Origin: Lawsonibacter faecis
GTDB lineage: Bacteria > Bacillota > Clostridia > Oscillospirales > Oscillospiraceae
DNA length: 64,000 nucleotides
Direction of reading: 5' to 3'
Assembly: GCF_014287675.1 (NCBI RefSeq)
Contig: NZ_JACOPQ010000018.1
Location: 1 to 64,000 of the forward strand
Positions 53,061 through 63,000 of this stretch are shown here, one piece after another. The position numbers and the translations under genes are program-made. The notes beneath the pieces were generated by a model. It made no database searches. It was not told the origin of the DNA and saw only the letters and a program-made list of their open reading frames with translations. Within the stretch, counting starts at the first letter, position 1. Each line of letters opens with the position of its first letter.

Positions 53061-53633
53061 ATGGCAAAGCTGTATTTCCGCTACGGGGTCATGGGCTCCA
53101 GCAAGACAGCCAACGCGCTGATGGTGCGCTATAATTACGAGGAGCGGGGGCAGGACTCCCTGCTGGTGAAGCCCTCGGTGGACCAGCGGGACGGGGCGCG
53201 GTTCGTGGCCTCCCGGGCGGGGCTGAGCCACCCCTGCATCTATTTTTCCGAGCTGCGGGAGATGACGGGGGAGGAGCTGAAGCCCTACGCCTGTGTCATT
53301 GTGGACGAGGCCCAGTTCCTGAGCCGGGAGGAGGTGCAGTACCTCACCTACCTGGTGGATGAGCTGAACGTGCCCGTCATCTGCTACGGCCTGCGGGCCG
53401 ACTTCAAGGGGGAGCTGTTCCCCGGCTCCCAGGAGCTGCTGGCCAGCGCGGATATCATCGAGGAGATCAAAACCATCTGCTGGTGCGGCAAGAAGGCCAT
53501 CTGCAACGCCCGCTTCGACGAGAACGGTAAGGTCCTCAAGGAGGGCGAGCAGGTGGTGCTGGGGGCCAACGACCGGTATATCGGCCTGTGCAGGAAGCAC
53601 TGGAAGGAAGGCAATCTGGGGCCGGGCAAGTAA
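53061..53633 (+). CDS. tdk: Thymidine kinase
   Basis: The 190-aa type II thymidine kinase has P-loop GVMGSSKTANAL (about 10-21), Walker B VIVDEAQFL, the lasso region with RADFKGELFPGS, and Cys ligands in CWCGKKAIC and CRKHW for a structural zinc. It salvages thymidine to dTMP. ATG 53061 lies 9 nt after GGAGG. ATG 53052 is too close. Confidence 0.96.
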   Translation: MAKLYFRYGVMGSSKTANALMVRYNYEERGQDSLLVKPSVDQRDGARFVASRAGLSHPCIYFSELREMTGEELKPYACVIVDEAQFLSREEVQYLTYLVDELNVPVICYGLRADFKGELFPGSQELLASADIIEEIKTICWCGKKAICNARFDENGKVLKEGEQVVLGANDRYIGLCRKHWKEGNLGPGK

Positions 53634-53751
53634 AAATAAGACAGGATGGGACCGCGGGCCGTCAGAGGGCGTTCCATAGCCCAGACGGAGACCCCGGGCA
53701 AAGCGCTCCTGGGCGCAGAGACCTGATAGACGGGATGGCGGCGTTCAGCCG

Positions 53752-53844
53752 AATTATGATAATCTGCTGAAAATCGCGGATTATTACAAAGTCTCCGTGG
53801 GCTGGCTCATGGGCCGCACGGAAAAGTGCGAGGTCAACCGGTAA
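53752..53844 (+). pseudogene. Remnant of an XRE-type regulator (C-terminal end)
   Basis: The last 30 codons read NYDNLLKIADYYKVSVGWLMGRTE and a short tail. This is the typical end of a helix-turn-helix XRE domain. No matching N-terminal part is present upstream (53634-53751), and there is no start or ribosome site. It is a decayed fragment, possibly left by a lost mobile element. Confidence 0.75.
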
Positions 53845-53894
53845 GGGCGGGGACACGGCGGCCCGCCGGATAAACACGGAAGGGAGCACAGGGC

Positions 53895-54767
53895 ATGATT
53901 TGCAGGCTCTGCCCGCGCAGATGCGGGGCGGAAAGAACGGATACGGCTGGGGCGGGCGTCTGCGGGATGCCCGCCCTGCCTGTGCTCGCCCGGGCTGGCC
54001 TCCACCCCTGGGAGGAGCCGCCCATCTCGGGGACCCGGGGGTCCGGGACGGTCTTCTTCTCCGGCTGCGCGCTGGGGTGCGTCTTCTGCCAGAACGAGGG
54101 TATCAGCCACGGGAACTTCGGCAGGACCGTATCCGCGGCCCGTCTGCGGGAGATTTTTCAGGAGCTGACCGCCCAGGGGGCGCACAACATCAACTTGGTG
54201 AACCCCACCCACTTCGCCCACGCAATTCTGGCGGCGCTGAGAGAGCCGCCGGAGGTCCCGGTGGTATGGAATTCCGGCGGGTACGACAGCGTGGAAACCC
54301 TGGGGGGACTGGAGGGAAAGGTGCAGGTCTATCTGCCCGACCTCAAATACCTGGACGCCGCCGGCGCGGCGCGGTACTCCGGGGCGGAGGATTACCCGGA
54401 AATTGCCGCCGCGGCCATCCGGGAGATGGTGCGCCAGACTGGACCGTATGTGCTGGAGGAAGGCCTGCTCAAGCGGGGCGTGCTCATCCGGCACCTGATT
54501 CTCCCCGGGCGGGTGAGGGAGGCCAAGGCCGTAATGGACTGGGCGGCGGAATCCTTTCCGCCCCACACGGTGCTCTTCTCCCTCATGAGCCAGTACGTCC
54601 CCCTGGGCCGGGCGGCGGCGTTCCCCGAGATCAACCGCCGGGTCAGGCCCTCGGAGATCCGTGCGGCGGAGACGTATTTCGCCGCCACCGGGCTGGACGG
54701 GTTTACCCAGGAGCTGCTGTCCGCCACCGAGGGGTTTATCCCCAATTTTGACCTCACGGGTGTATAG
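53895..54767 (+). CDS. Radical SAM protein (PflA-like activase family)
   Basis: The 290-aa protein starts MICRLCPRRCGAER, a Cys-rich segment. It then has the radical SAM cluster motif FFSGCALGCVFCQNEGIS (C-x3-C-x2-C, about residues 57-64), followed by the barrel. Members of this branch resemble pyruvate-formate-lyase activating enzymes and often activate glycyl radical or unknown proteins. The target is unknown. AAGGGAGC precedes ATG 53895. Confidence 0.88.
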   Translation: MICRLCPRRCGAERTDTAGAGVCGMPALPVLARAGLHPWEEPPISGTRGSGTVFFSGCALGCVFCQNEGISHGNFGRTVSAARLREIFQELTAQGAHNINLVNPTHFAHAILAALREPPEVPVVWNSGGYDSVETLGGLEGKVQVYLPDLKYLDAAGAARYSGAEDYPEIAAAAIREMVRQTGPYVLEEGLLKRGVLIRHLILPGRVREAKAVMDWAAESFPPHTVLFSLMSQYVPLGRAAAFPEINRRVRPSEIRAAETYFAATGLDGFTQELLSATEGFIPNFDLTGV

Positions 54768-54857
54768 AGGCGGCGGAACGCCGCCTCTGGGCCGCCTGCG
54801 GCGGCAGCACCCGCCAGGGGGATGCACTGATTGAATTTGTTTGGAGAGGATGTTTCC

Positions 54858-56264
54858 ATGGAAGGGAATCAACGGGTGGGGAGAGGGCGCATGGGGACCA
54901 TGTGGCGCCTCTCCTGGCCCGCGATCATAGAACAGGTGCTGGCCACAATGGTCAGCTATGTGGACACCGCCATGGTGGGTGCTCTGGGGGCGGCCGCCAC
55001 CGCCGCCGTGTCGGTCAACGCGGCGTCCCTCTGGCTCATCAACGGCGTGCTCTCGGGGGTAGGGGTGGGCTTCTCGGTGCTGGTGTCCCACGCCATCGGC
55101 GCGGGGGACGACAGCAGAGCCAGGGCTGTCATCCGCCAGGCGGTGCTGGGCACCCTGGTCTGCGGCTGCGCCGCCCTGCTCCTCTACCAGCTTCTGGCCG
55201 GGTTTATTCCCCTCTGGCTGGGTGCGGAGCCGGACGTCTACCCCCAGGCGGTGGCCTATCTGCGGTGCTATACTGCGGCCATGCCCTTCACCGCCGCGGG
55301 ACTCATCTTCTCCGCCGTACTGCGGTGCATGGGCAACAGCAAGGCGCCCCTGCTCTTCAACACCATGGCAAACGTGCTGAACATCATCCTCAATTTCTTC
55401 TTTATCTATCCCACGCGGCGGGGGGATTTCCTGGGCATGCGCTTCGCCATCCCCGGCGCGGGTATGGGTGCCACGGGGGCGGCCATCGCCTCGGCCATCG
55501 CCCTGACGGTCTCAGGTGCGGCAATATTTTGGTGCGCCCTGCGGCAGGGGGACCGCTTCCGGGTCTCCCTCCGCGCGGAAGGGCTGCGGCCCGACCGGGC
55601 CATTTTACGGCAGGCGGTGCGGCTGGGCCTCCCCTCGGCGGCGGAGCGGGCGGCGGTTAACCTGGGCCAGATCGCCATGACCGCCCTGGTGGCCTCCCTG
55701 GGCACGGTGGCCCTGGCGGCCAACCAGATCGCCACCACGGCGGAGGGGCTTTGCTACATGCCGGCCTACGGCATCTCTTACGCAGCCACCGCTCTGGTGG
55801 GACAGTCGGTGGGGGCCCAGAACCGGGAGGACGCGGAGGGGTACGGCACGCTGTCGGGCAGGCTGGGCTTCTTCCTGTGCCTGGGCACCGGCGCCCTCCT
55901 CTTCCTGCTGGCACGTCCTCTGGCCACCCTCTTTAACTCCGACCCGGCGGTGGTGGATCAGGCGGCGCTGGTGCTGCGGATTGTCTCGGTGGCGGAGCCC
56001 TTTTTCGCGCTGTCCATCGTCTTCACCGGGGCCCTGCGGGGCGGACAGGACGTGCGCTTCCCCATGGCGGCCAGCCTCATCTGTATGTGGGGAGTGCGCA
56101 TCGTGCTGGCGCCCATCCTGGTGTTCGTGTTCCGCATGGGGCTGGAGGCGGTGTGGATTGCCATGAGCGCCGACCTGGTCCTGCGGGGCATCCTCTGCAC
56201 CGTGCGGTGGAGAAGCGGGAAGTGGAGACGGATGTGCGGACTGGAGACGGCGGCGGTAAAGTGA
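54858..56264 (+). CDS. MATE family efflux transporter
   Basis: The 468-aa membrane protein has about 12 helices and a MATE duplicated fold. Examples are WPAIIEQVLATMVSYVDTAMVG at the start of repeat 1 and RLGLPSAAERAAVNLGQIAMTALV at the start of repeat 2. It exports organic cations or drugs with Na+ or H+ coupling; the substrate is unknown. ATG 54858 follows GGAGAGGA by 7 nt. A TTG at 54831 is less likely. Confidence 0.93.
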   Translation: MEGNQRVGRGRMGTMWRLSWPAIIEQVLATMVSYVDTAMVGALGAAATAAVSVNAASLWLINGVLSGVGVGFSVLVSHAIGAGDDSRARAVIRQAVLGTLVCGCAALLLYQLLAGFIPLWLGAEPDVYPQAVAYLRCYTAAMPFTAAGLIFSAVLRCMGNSKAPLLFNTMANVLNIILNFFFIYPTRRGDFLGMRFAIPGAGMGATGAAIASAIALTVSGAAIFWCALRQGDRFRVSLRAEGLRPDRAILRQAVRLGLPSAAERAAVNLGQIAMTALVASLGTVALAANQIATTAEGLCYMPAYGISYAATALVGQSVGAQNREDAEGYGTLSGRLGFFLCLGTGALLFLLARPLATLFNSDPAVVDQAALVLRIVSVAEPFFALSIVFTGALRGGQDVRFPMAASLICMWGVRIVLAPILVFVFRMGLEAVWIAMSADLVLRGILCTVRWRSGKWRRMCGLETAAVK

Positions 56265-56421
56265 AGAAGGGAAAAATGGAAAAGCCGGTTGGATTGAACC
56301 GGCCTAAACCGCCCCACGTCCTTTTTTAAAAGAGGCAAGGGACGCCCGGACACCTTGTCCAGGGTGCTGCCGCCGACAGCCGGCTGTGGGAGCCTTCCCC
56401 GCGCGTTTCGGTGTACGGGGA

Positions 56422-56462
56422 AAAAGCCCGGCGCCATCCAAAACGGATGGCGCCGGGCTTTT
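56422..56462. terminator. Bidirectional terminator after the MATE gene
   Basis: 18-bp perfect stem (AAAAGCCCGGCGCCATCC arm), 5-nt loop, A/T tracts on both sides. Confidence 0.92.
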
Positions 56463-56477
56463 CTGCGCGGTTGCGCC

Positions 56478-56654
56478 TCAGTCAGGCCTGCGGGCGCGGA
56501 CGAGGGTGAAGACGAACAAAAAGAGGGAGAGAAGCAGCACCGCGCCCGCCGCGCGGACCAGCGGGTCGGGCAGGGGGACGAGAAGGAGATTGACCACGAT
56601 ACAGGCAGCGCCCAAAAGCAGCGGGATCAGAAGCAGGAAATGCGAACGTCTCAT
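56478..56654 (-). CDS. Small membrane protein, 58 aa
   Basis: Two predicted helices (about 5-25 and 32-50, LLLIPLLLGAACIVV and AAGAVLLLSLFLFVF) and a basic C-terminus. ATG 56654 follows GGGAGG. It is the last gene of the minus-strand run and has no recognised family. Confidence 0.65.
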   Translation of the reverse strand: MRRSHFLLLIPLLLGAACIVVNLLLVPLPDPLVRAAGAVLLLSLFLFVFTLVRARRPD

Positions 56655-56667
56655 AAGGGCCTCCCAT

Positions 56668-57570
56668 CTACTCCACAAGCCGTGCCATATCGGCGGGCAG
56701 AGGAAGCGTAAAGGTCATCGGCTTTCCAGTGACGGGATGGAGGAGGCGCAGCTGCGCAGAGTGAAGGGCGGGGCGGGAGATCAGGGCGGGGTCCTCCGTG
56801 CCGTAGAGGAAATCCCCGGTGAGTGGATGGCCCAGGTGGGCCATATGGACCCGGATCTGGTGGGTACGGCCGGTCTCCAGCTCCAGGCGGAGGAGGGCGC
56901 GGTCATGGGCGGTTCGGAGCGTCTCGTACCGGGTGCGGGAGGGCTGGCCGTCGGCAGCCACCCGCCGGGCGATGAGGGAGCCGGGCACGGAGCCGATGGG
57001 GGCGTCGATAAGCCCGGCGGGCGGCTGGGGAACCCCCTCACACACCGCCAGGTAGAAGCGGCGGAAGTCCGGGGTGTGCAGAGCGTTTTTCAGCGCCTCC
57101 TGGGCGTGAGGGTGCTTGGCGACCACCAGCAGGCCGCTGGTACCCTTGTCCAGCCGGTGGACCGGGTGGAAATCGGCCTGAATACCCTCTTTATCGTAAT
57201 AATCCAGCAGAAAATTACCGATTGTATCGGAAAAGTGGCCGGGACCCGGATGGACGGGTACGCCGGGGGCCTTGTTGAGGATCAGGATATCGGCATCCTC
57301 ATACACGATATCCAGCGCTCCGGCGGCTGGGACAATACCGCTGCGGCGCACGCCGTCGGCCACCAGGACGGAGAGGACCTGGCCCGCACGGGGGCGGACG
57401 TCGGTATGGACCCGGACGCCGTCAAGCAGAATCCCGTCGCTCAGCCACTTCACCCGGCGGATTACCGTGCCCGAGAGGCCCAGGCCGGTGCGCATGAGGG
57501 TATCGATCTTCCGGCCCGCCTGCTCCGGTGTGACGGTGAGGGCCAGGCGGCGGGGCGGCTGGGCGCTCAC
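56668..57570 (-). CDS. RluA/RluD-family pseudouridine synthase
   Basis: The 300-aa enzyme has an S4-like N-terminal part (about 15-75), the catalytic Asp in HRLDKGTSGLLV (about residue 140), YLAVCEG, and the closing LETGRTHQIRVHMAHLGHPLTGDFLYG. It isomerises uridines in rRNA or tRNA; the exact site is unknown. The GTG start at 57570 overlaps the upstream stop by four bases (GTGA), so translation is coupled to the membrane protein before it. Confidence 0.94.
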   Translation of the reverse strand: MSAQPPRRLALTVTPEQAGRKIDTLMRTGLGLSGTVIRRVKWLSDGILLDGVRVHTDVRPRAGQVLSVLVADGVRRSGIVPAAGALDIVYEDADILILNKAPGVPVHPGPGHFSDTIGNFLLDYYDKEGIQADFHPVHRLDKGTSGLLVVAKHPHAQEALKNALHTPDFRRFYLAVCEGVPQPPAGLIDAPIGSVPGSLIARRVAADGQPSRTRYETLRTAHDRALLRLELETGRTHQIRVHMAHLGHPLTGDFLYGTEDPALISRPALHSAQLRLLHPVTGKPMTFTLPLPADMARLVE

Positions 57571-58034
57571 AGCTTTTTATTGTAGTAGGCCGTGGCGGAG
57601 AGGAACACCACGAAGAACGCCGCAATGGCGGCCAGCAGGGTAAAGAAGACGGCCTGACTGACCGCCACGGCGATCATCAGCGCCACGTAGGCCAGCACCA
57701 TGAGGATGAGGACCGTGGCGGAGGCGGCCCGGAGCGTGACCTCCCTGCCGCGCTCGTCGGTCTCCTTAATCTCCTCGGCACGCATCTTTTTCTCATCCCT
57801 CAAAAGCCGCCGGGTGCCGATGAGACCCACGACGCTGAAGCCCGCCACACCCAGGCCCACCCCGCCGTAAAACCCCAGGACGAAGGAGGGCAGGGCCACG
57901 TCCAGCCACGCCAGAACAAAAGAGGCGCCCATGGTGCACCCGCCCAGGACTGCCAGCAGGATAAAGAGGATGCTTCGGCGCTGAAGGACCTTTTTATAGT
58001 CGCCGTGACCGGCGGAAAAGAGCTTGATTAGCAT
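57567..58034 (-). CDS. Four-helix membrane protein (DUF2178-like)
   Basis: The 155-aa protein has about four membrane helices in two pairs, separated by a charged cytoplasmic loop with KETDERGREVTLRAAS. That motif is seen in DUF2178-like small membrane proteins next to XRE regulators. It overlaps neighbours on both sides. A role with the XRE gene of the same operon is likely, but its nature is unknown. Confidence 0.75.
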   Translation of the reverse strand: MLIKLFSAGHGDYKKVLQRRSILFILLAVLGGCTMGASFVLAWLDVALPSFVLGFYGGVGLGVAGFSVVGLIGTRRLLRDEKKMRAEEIKETDERGREVTLRAASATVLILMVLAYVALMIAVAVSQAVFFTLLAAIAAFFVVFLSATAYYNKKL

Positions 58035-58258
58035 GAATGTCCCCCCTTAAAAAGCCGATGCTTCCAGGCACGCAGGCGTGCGGCCCGGCGCTCGTCCGCG
58101 CTGATGATGCCCAGCAGAATAAGGACGATGGAGAGGCCCGTCAGGAAACAGGACAGAAAGCCGGGCAGAAACCCGGAGCGGTGGTTGAGCTGTGCCGCCG
58201 CGGAGAGCAGCAGCCCCGCGCCCAGCGCGGGATTGGGCTTGCAGCTGCGGTCTTTCAT
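58028..58258 (-). CDS. Small membrane protein, 76 aa
   Basis: One or two helices (about 30-52, GFLSCFLTGLSIVLILLGII) and a basic tail. It overlaps the XRE gene by four bases upstream and the next gene by seven. Unrecognised family. Confidence 0.65.
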   Translation of the reverse strand: MKDRSCKPNPALGAGLLLSAAAQLNHRSGFLPGFLSCFLTGLSIVLILLGIISADERRAARLRAWKHRLFKGGHSC

Positions 58259-58461
58259 AGCGCGTCCTCCTCGTCGAACAGGAATATGTCCTCAATGCAC
58301 ATACCGAAATACCGGGCCAGCTTGTGGGCCAGCAGAAGGGAGGCGTTATACCGCCCGTTTTCCAGTGAGATGATGGTCTGCCGGGTGACGCCCACCGCGT
58401 CGGCCAGCTCCTCCTGGGTGATCCGCCCTGCTTTTCGCAGCTCGGCGATGCGGCTTCTCAC
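58255..58461 (-). CDS. XRE-family transcriptional regulator, 68 aa
   Basis: A compact Cro-like helix-turn-helix protein (ELRKAGRITQEELADAVGVTRQTI, SLENGRYNASLLLAHKLARYFG, FLFDEED). This is the YgzD/PF01381 small-regulator type that controls adjacent membrane-protein genes. GTG 58461 follows AAAGGAGG by 6 nt. The in-frame ATG at 58488 would bury that site. A 26-bp palindrome lies over the transcription start, so autoregulation is likely. Confidence 0.9.
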   Translation of the reverse strand: MRSRIAELRKAGRITQEELADAVGVTRQTIISLENGRYNASLLLAHKLARYFGMCIEDIFLFDEEDAL

Positions 58462-58499
58462 ACGCAGACCTCCTTTCCGGCCGGCCATGGTATGGCCGG

Positions 58500-58525
58500 T
58501 TGCTGTAAAGCGCGCTTTACAGCAA
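58500..58525. promoter_or_regulatory. 26-bp palindromic operator of the XRE operon
   Basis: Perfect inverted repeat (TTGCTGTAAAGCG and complement), lying at about +1 to +25 of the promoter. TGTAAAG also occurs in the spacer region, so several sites may be used. Confidence 0.75.
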
Positions 58526-58527
58526 TA

Positions 58528-58555
58528 AGTATAGCATACTTTACATAGTTGTCAA
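58528..58555 (-). promoter_or_regulatory. Promoter of the XRE operon
   Basis: Minus-strand TTGACA (58550-58555), 16-bp spacer, TATACT (58528-58533). Confidence 0.75.
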
Positions 58556-58595
58556 GCACGGAGTGCGGAAAAGCTAAAAATTCACAGATACGGCC

Positions 58596-58624
58596 TTGAG
58601 TGTTGAGGGCGGACATATTATAAT
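58596..58624 (+). promoter_or_regulatory. Promoter of hemW
   Basis: TTGAGT (58596-58601), 17-bp spacer, perfect TATAAT (58619-58624), 42 bp before the ATG. Confidence 0.7.
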
Positions 58625-58666
58625 AACTTAGTTTAGAGATTCCTTATAGAAATCGGGGGACCCCTT

Positions 58667-59899
58667 ATGATCGAAAAGCTTGGTATTTACATCCACATTC
58701 CCTTCTGCCGCAGCAAGTGCGATTACTGCGACTTCTACTCCCTGGCGGGACGGGAGGACCGGATGGACCAGTACCAGAAGGCCCTGCTCGCACACATCAA
58801 GGAGACCGCGCCCTTCGCCAAGGGGTATCAGGTGGACACGGTCTACTTCGGCGGCGGCACGCCCAGCTGGTACGGCGCCAAGCGGCTCTCCGAGCTGCTG
58901 GCGGCGGTGCGCCGGCGGTTCCTGGTGGCGCGGGACGTGGAGGTTACGGTAGAGGCCAACCCCGACAGCGTGGACAGGAAGATGCTGCTCCTTCTGCGGC
59001 GGGCGGGGGTGAACCGGCTGTCCCTGGGGGTGCAGTCCGCCTGTGACCGGGAGCTTGCCGCCATCCACCGGCCCCACAACTTTGCCCAGGTGAGGGCTGC
59101 GGTGGACGCGGCCCGGGGGGCGAAGATTAAAAACCTGAGTCTGGATCTTATCTACGGCCTGCCCGGCCAGGACGAGGCGTCCTGGCGGGAGACGTTAGAA
59201 AAGGCCCTGGCCCTGAAGCCGGAGCACCTCTCGTGCTACGGGCTGAAGGTGGAGGAGGGGACCCCGCTCTGGACCCGGGTGGCCCAGGGGGAGTCTCTGC
59301 CCGACGACGATGCGCAGGCGGACTGCTACCTCTGGACCGTAGAGCGGCTTGGGCAGGCGGGCTTCCGGCAGTACGAGATCTCCAATTTCGCCCGGTCGGG
59401 CTTCCAGTCCCGGCACAATCTGAAGTACTGGATGGGCAAGCCCTACATCGGCCTGGGGCCGGGGGCCCACTCCGACTTCGGCGGGCGGCGCTACTCCTTC
59501 AAAAGGGATTTGGACGCTTATATCGACGGGGTCCTCAGCGGAGACGCCATCGTGGAGGAGTCTGAGCTCATCCCCAAGCGGGAGCGGGGCGGCGAGTACC
59601 TCATGCTGCGTATGCGCACCGCCAGAGGCATCGAGGAGTGGGAGTACCGCAGGGAGTACTACATGAACTTCGAGCCCATTGAGCAGAAGCTGGCCGAGTT
59701 CGAGCACCAGGGCTGGGTGGCCCGGCAGGACCGGCGCTGGCACTTTACGACCAAGGGCTTCCTGCTCTCCAACCAGCTGATCGGCGCCCTGCTCGAGGCC
59801 CAGGAGAAGGCCAGCCTCTCCGAGCTGATGCCGAAGGCGAAAGAGGAGTTCGGAGGCGGCGGCAGGCCAGAGGAGAATGGGCCTTCTCCGCGAGCGTAG
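58667..59899 (+). CDS. hemW: Radical SAM heme chaperone HemW
   Basis: The 410-aa protein belongs to the HemN/HemW family. IHIPFCRSKCDYCDFYS holds the radical SAM Cys triad, and YFGGGTPSW, SLGVQSA, DLIYGLPGQ and GLGPGAHSDFGG follow. It lacks the extended N-terminal region of true coproporphyrinogen dehydrogenase HemN, which supports HemW, a heme chaperone. A weak ribosome site (GGGGACC) precedes ATG 58667. The C-terminal 20 residues are a low-complexity Gly/Glu tail. Confidence 0.92.
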   Translation: MIEKLGIYIHIPFCRSKCDYCDFYSLAGREDRMDQYQKALLAHIKETAPFAKGYQVDTVYFGGGTPSWYGAKRLSELLAAVRRRFLVARDVEVTVEANPDSVDRKMLLLLRRAGVNRLSLGVQSACDRELAAIHRPHNFAQVRAAVDAARGAKIKNLSLDLIYGLPGQDEASWRETLEKALALKPEHLSCYGLKVEEGTPLWTRVAQGESLPDDDAQADCYLWTVERLGQAGFRQYEISNFARSGFQSRHNLKYWMGKPYIGLGPGAHSDFGGRRYSFKRDLDAYIDGVLSGDAIVEESELIPKRERGGEYLMLRMRTARGIEEWEYRREYYMNFEPIEQKLAEFEHQGWVARQDRRWHFTTKGFLLSNQLIGALLEAQEKASLSELMPKAKEEFGGGGRPEENGPSPRA

Positions 59900-60012
59900 G
59901 CGAGCCGCGCCCTGCGCTCGCGCAGGACGGGGCCGCGTGCGATGTGCAGGCATCGGGCGGGGCGGTATAAAAGAAGGGAAAAATGGCGATAAAAACCGCA
60001 TGATTACAGGGC

Positions 60013-60041
60013 CGGGCCTGTTTACAAACAGGCCCGTTTGT
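60013..60041 (+). terminator. Terminator of hemW
   Basis: 11-bp perfect stem (CGGGCCTGTTT arm, 2-nt loop) followed by a T-rich run. Confidence 0.75.
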
Positions 60042-60098
60042 GTTAACATAATAAATCAGCAGTATCTTTTTGACCGTTTCCGTATTTGGGAGGAACAC

Positions 60099-63000
60099 AT
60101 GAAGCACAAAATGAGAAAAACGGCGGCAATGGCGCTGGCCGTCGTACTGGGGCTCGCCCCTCTGGCGTCCGCCTCGGAGGCGCTGGGCCACGAGATTCAC
60201 GGGACCAGCGTGGATCTGTCGGTGGGGACAAGCCTCACCAAGCAGATCTTCTGGAGCGATACATACTCGGACCTGCGCACCGAGCGGTATTTCACGTACA
60301 GCCCCAACCGGAACGTGCAGCCCGTGGTGGCGTACGGAGACAAGGTGACCAGCCGGGCCACCCTCACCGCAATGGCCCAGACTCTGGAGCAGCAGGGCAA
60401 GCGTCTGGTGGGCGGCATGAATGGCGACCTCTACGTGATGGCCACCGGCGCGCCCCTGGGCGTTGTAATCACCGACGGGGTGGTCCGCTCCGCGCCGGGC
60501 AATATTGACTTCGGCTATTACGGAGTGGGCTTCCGCGGGGACGGCACCGCCTTTATCGGCAAGCCCGAGCTGTCCATTACCGCCACCTTCCGGGGCAACA
60601 CGTTCTCTGTGGGCGGCGGCGTGAATAAGGTCCGCACGGAGCTGGGAGGCTACACCCTCTACACCGAGGACTTCAACGCCACCACCCAGAACACCAGCGC
60701 CGGGGTGGACGTGATTCTGGTTCCCGTGGTGGACAACGTGGGCCAGACGGTAAATGTGGATTTGGACGTGTCGGAGAAGGGGCAGGACCAGCCCAAGAGC
60801 ACGGCTGAGAGCGGGGACGGCGGGGACGTGGTCAGCTCCGACGGACTCACCGAGCCGCCCGCGCCCACCGAGAGCGCCGAGCCCATCTCCGAGGTGAAGG
60901 GCAGCCTGCTTCAGAGCGCCGAGCTTACCGTGGGCGGCCGGGTCACATACCGGGTGGAGCAGGTCCTTGAGGCCGCCGGGGCAACTGCCATCCCGGCGGG
61001 CAAGGCGGTCCTGTCCATCAATGGAAAGGGCGACCCCTACCTCATCGCCGAGCTGCGTGCCCTCCAGGCGGGTGACACCATCGACGTGGACATCACAACC
61101 CCGGAGCAGCCCTGGACAGAGGCCGACCAGGCCATGGGCGGCCTGCACAAGCTGGTGACCGCCGGGCAGGCGGAAAAGAATCTGCCCGCCGAGCGGACCG
61201 CCTACTCCGCCGTCGGCGTGAAGGCGGACGGCACCGCCGTGTTCTACACCATCGACGGCAAGCAGCCGGGCTACAGCGTGGGGGCCACCCTCACCCAGGT
61301 GGCCATGCGCATGGTGGAGCTGGGCTGCGTGGACGCGGTGAGCCTGGACGGCGGCGGCTCCACGACCATCGGCGCCACCTACCCCACCGACAGCGCCCTG
61401 GGGGTGCTCAACAAGCCCTCCGACGGCAGTCAGCGGGCCAACAGCGTGGCGATCTTCCTGGCTACCGAGACCAAGGCCACCGGGGAGCTGGGCAGTCTCT
61501 ACGTCACGCCGAGCGACAATCTGCTCCTCTCGGGGACCAAGGTGACCCTCACAGCAACGCCCCTGGACACCGTCTACTACCCCATGACCAGCAGCGAGAA
61601 TGTGGTCTGGTCCATCCAGAACGGGGATGGCATGGTGAGCGCCGACGGGGTATTCACCGCCGGGGGTGAGAACGGCGTGACCCAGGTGACCGCCAGCGCC
61701 GGAAAGGCCAATGGCAGCGCCGCCATGACAGTGGTGAAGAAGCCGGACAGCATCAGTCTGACCAATGAGACCAATGGCGCGGCGGTGACCGCGCTGAACC
61801 TGGAGCCGGGAGAGGTGCTGGACCTGAAGGCCAACTCGGTCTACAAGAAGCTGGCCCTGACCTCCGACGATACCTGCTATACCTGGACCCTGGACGGCGC
61901 GGTGGGAACCGTGGACCAGAACGGCGTCATCACCGCCGGGGAGAAGAGCGCCAGCGGCACCCTCACCGTGACGGCGGGAGGAACCAGTATGAGCATCAGC
62001 GTGGCCGTAGCAGGCCATGTGAAGACCCTGGACGGCTTCGAGAGCGGCATTGACTCGGTGACCTCCACCGAGGGCGCCGCCGCCTCCTGGGAGAGCAATC
62101 TGGACTATGTGCGCTACGGCGCCCACAGCCTGCGGGTGGACTACAATGCGGGTGGGACCGGCGCTGCCAGCCTGCCCACCACCTTGACCATCGCCGCCGG
62201 AGAGCGGTACCTGAACCTCTGGGTCTACGGGGACGGCTCGGGCAACAGCCTCACCGCCACCATCGCCGACAAGGACGGGGCCACCAGCGAAGTGGTGCTC
62301 ACCAGCCTGGACGGCTCCGGCTGGAAGTTCGTCACCGCCAGGCTGCCGGACAACGCCGAGAGCCTCCGCTCGCTGAACCTTATCTACGGCGGCGCAGAGG
62401 GCAAGGGGGCCGGTACCTTCCGGGTGGACCAGATTACCACCTCCAATGAGACCATTCAGGACACCACCGCCCCGGTGGTAACCCTGTCCCTCACCGGCAC
62501 AGCCCTCCAGGCCGTGGCCGCCGACAACATCGACAAGCAATTTGATAAGAGCCAGGTGGCGCTGACCTACGACGGCAAGAGCATAGACTTCACCTGGGAC
62601 GCCGCCGCCAGCACCATGAAAGCCACCCTCCCCGCCGGAGACGGGCGGATGCACCGGGTTGGGGTCAACGTGACAGACGCTTCGGGCAACATCGGCCGCG
62701 GGGCCGCCAACGTGGCGGCGTCGGCTGAGCGGGAGGCGGTCTTCACCGACACGGCGGAGCACTGGGCCGGGACCTTTGCGGTCTACCTCTACGACCACGG
62801 CATTACCACCGGCGTGCCCAATGAGGCCGACGGCACCCTGCAGTTCCAACCCGACCGGACTATTACCCGGGGCGAGTTCTTCGCCATGACCGCCCGGTGG
62901 CTGGGCGTGGACCTGAGTCAGTACGACGCGGTGGAGCTGCCCTTCGCCGACGCGGCGGAGATTCCCGACTGGGCGCTGAGCGGGGTAAAGGCCATGTACT

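Noticed and set aside
53900..54751. A 283-aa overlapping plus-strand frame inside the radical SAM gene
   Set aside because: It is an Arg/Gly/Pro-rich out-of-frame shadow. The other frame has the C-x3-C-x2-C cluster motif and a ribosome site.
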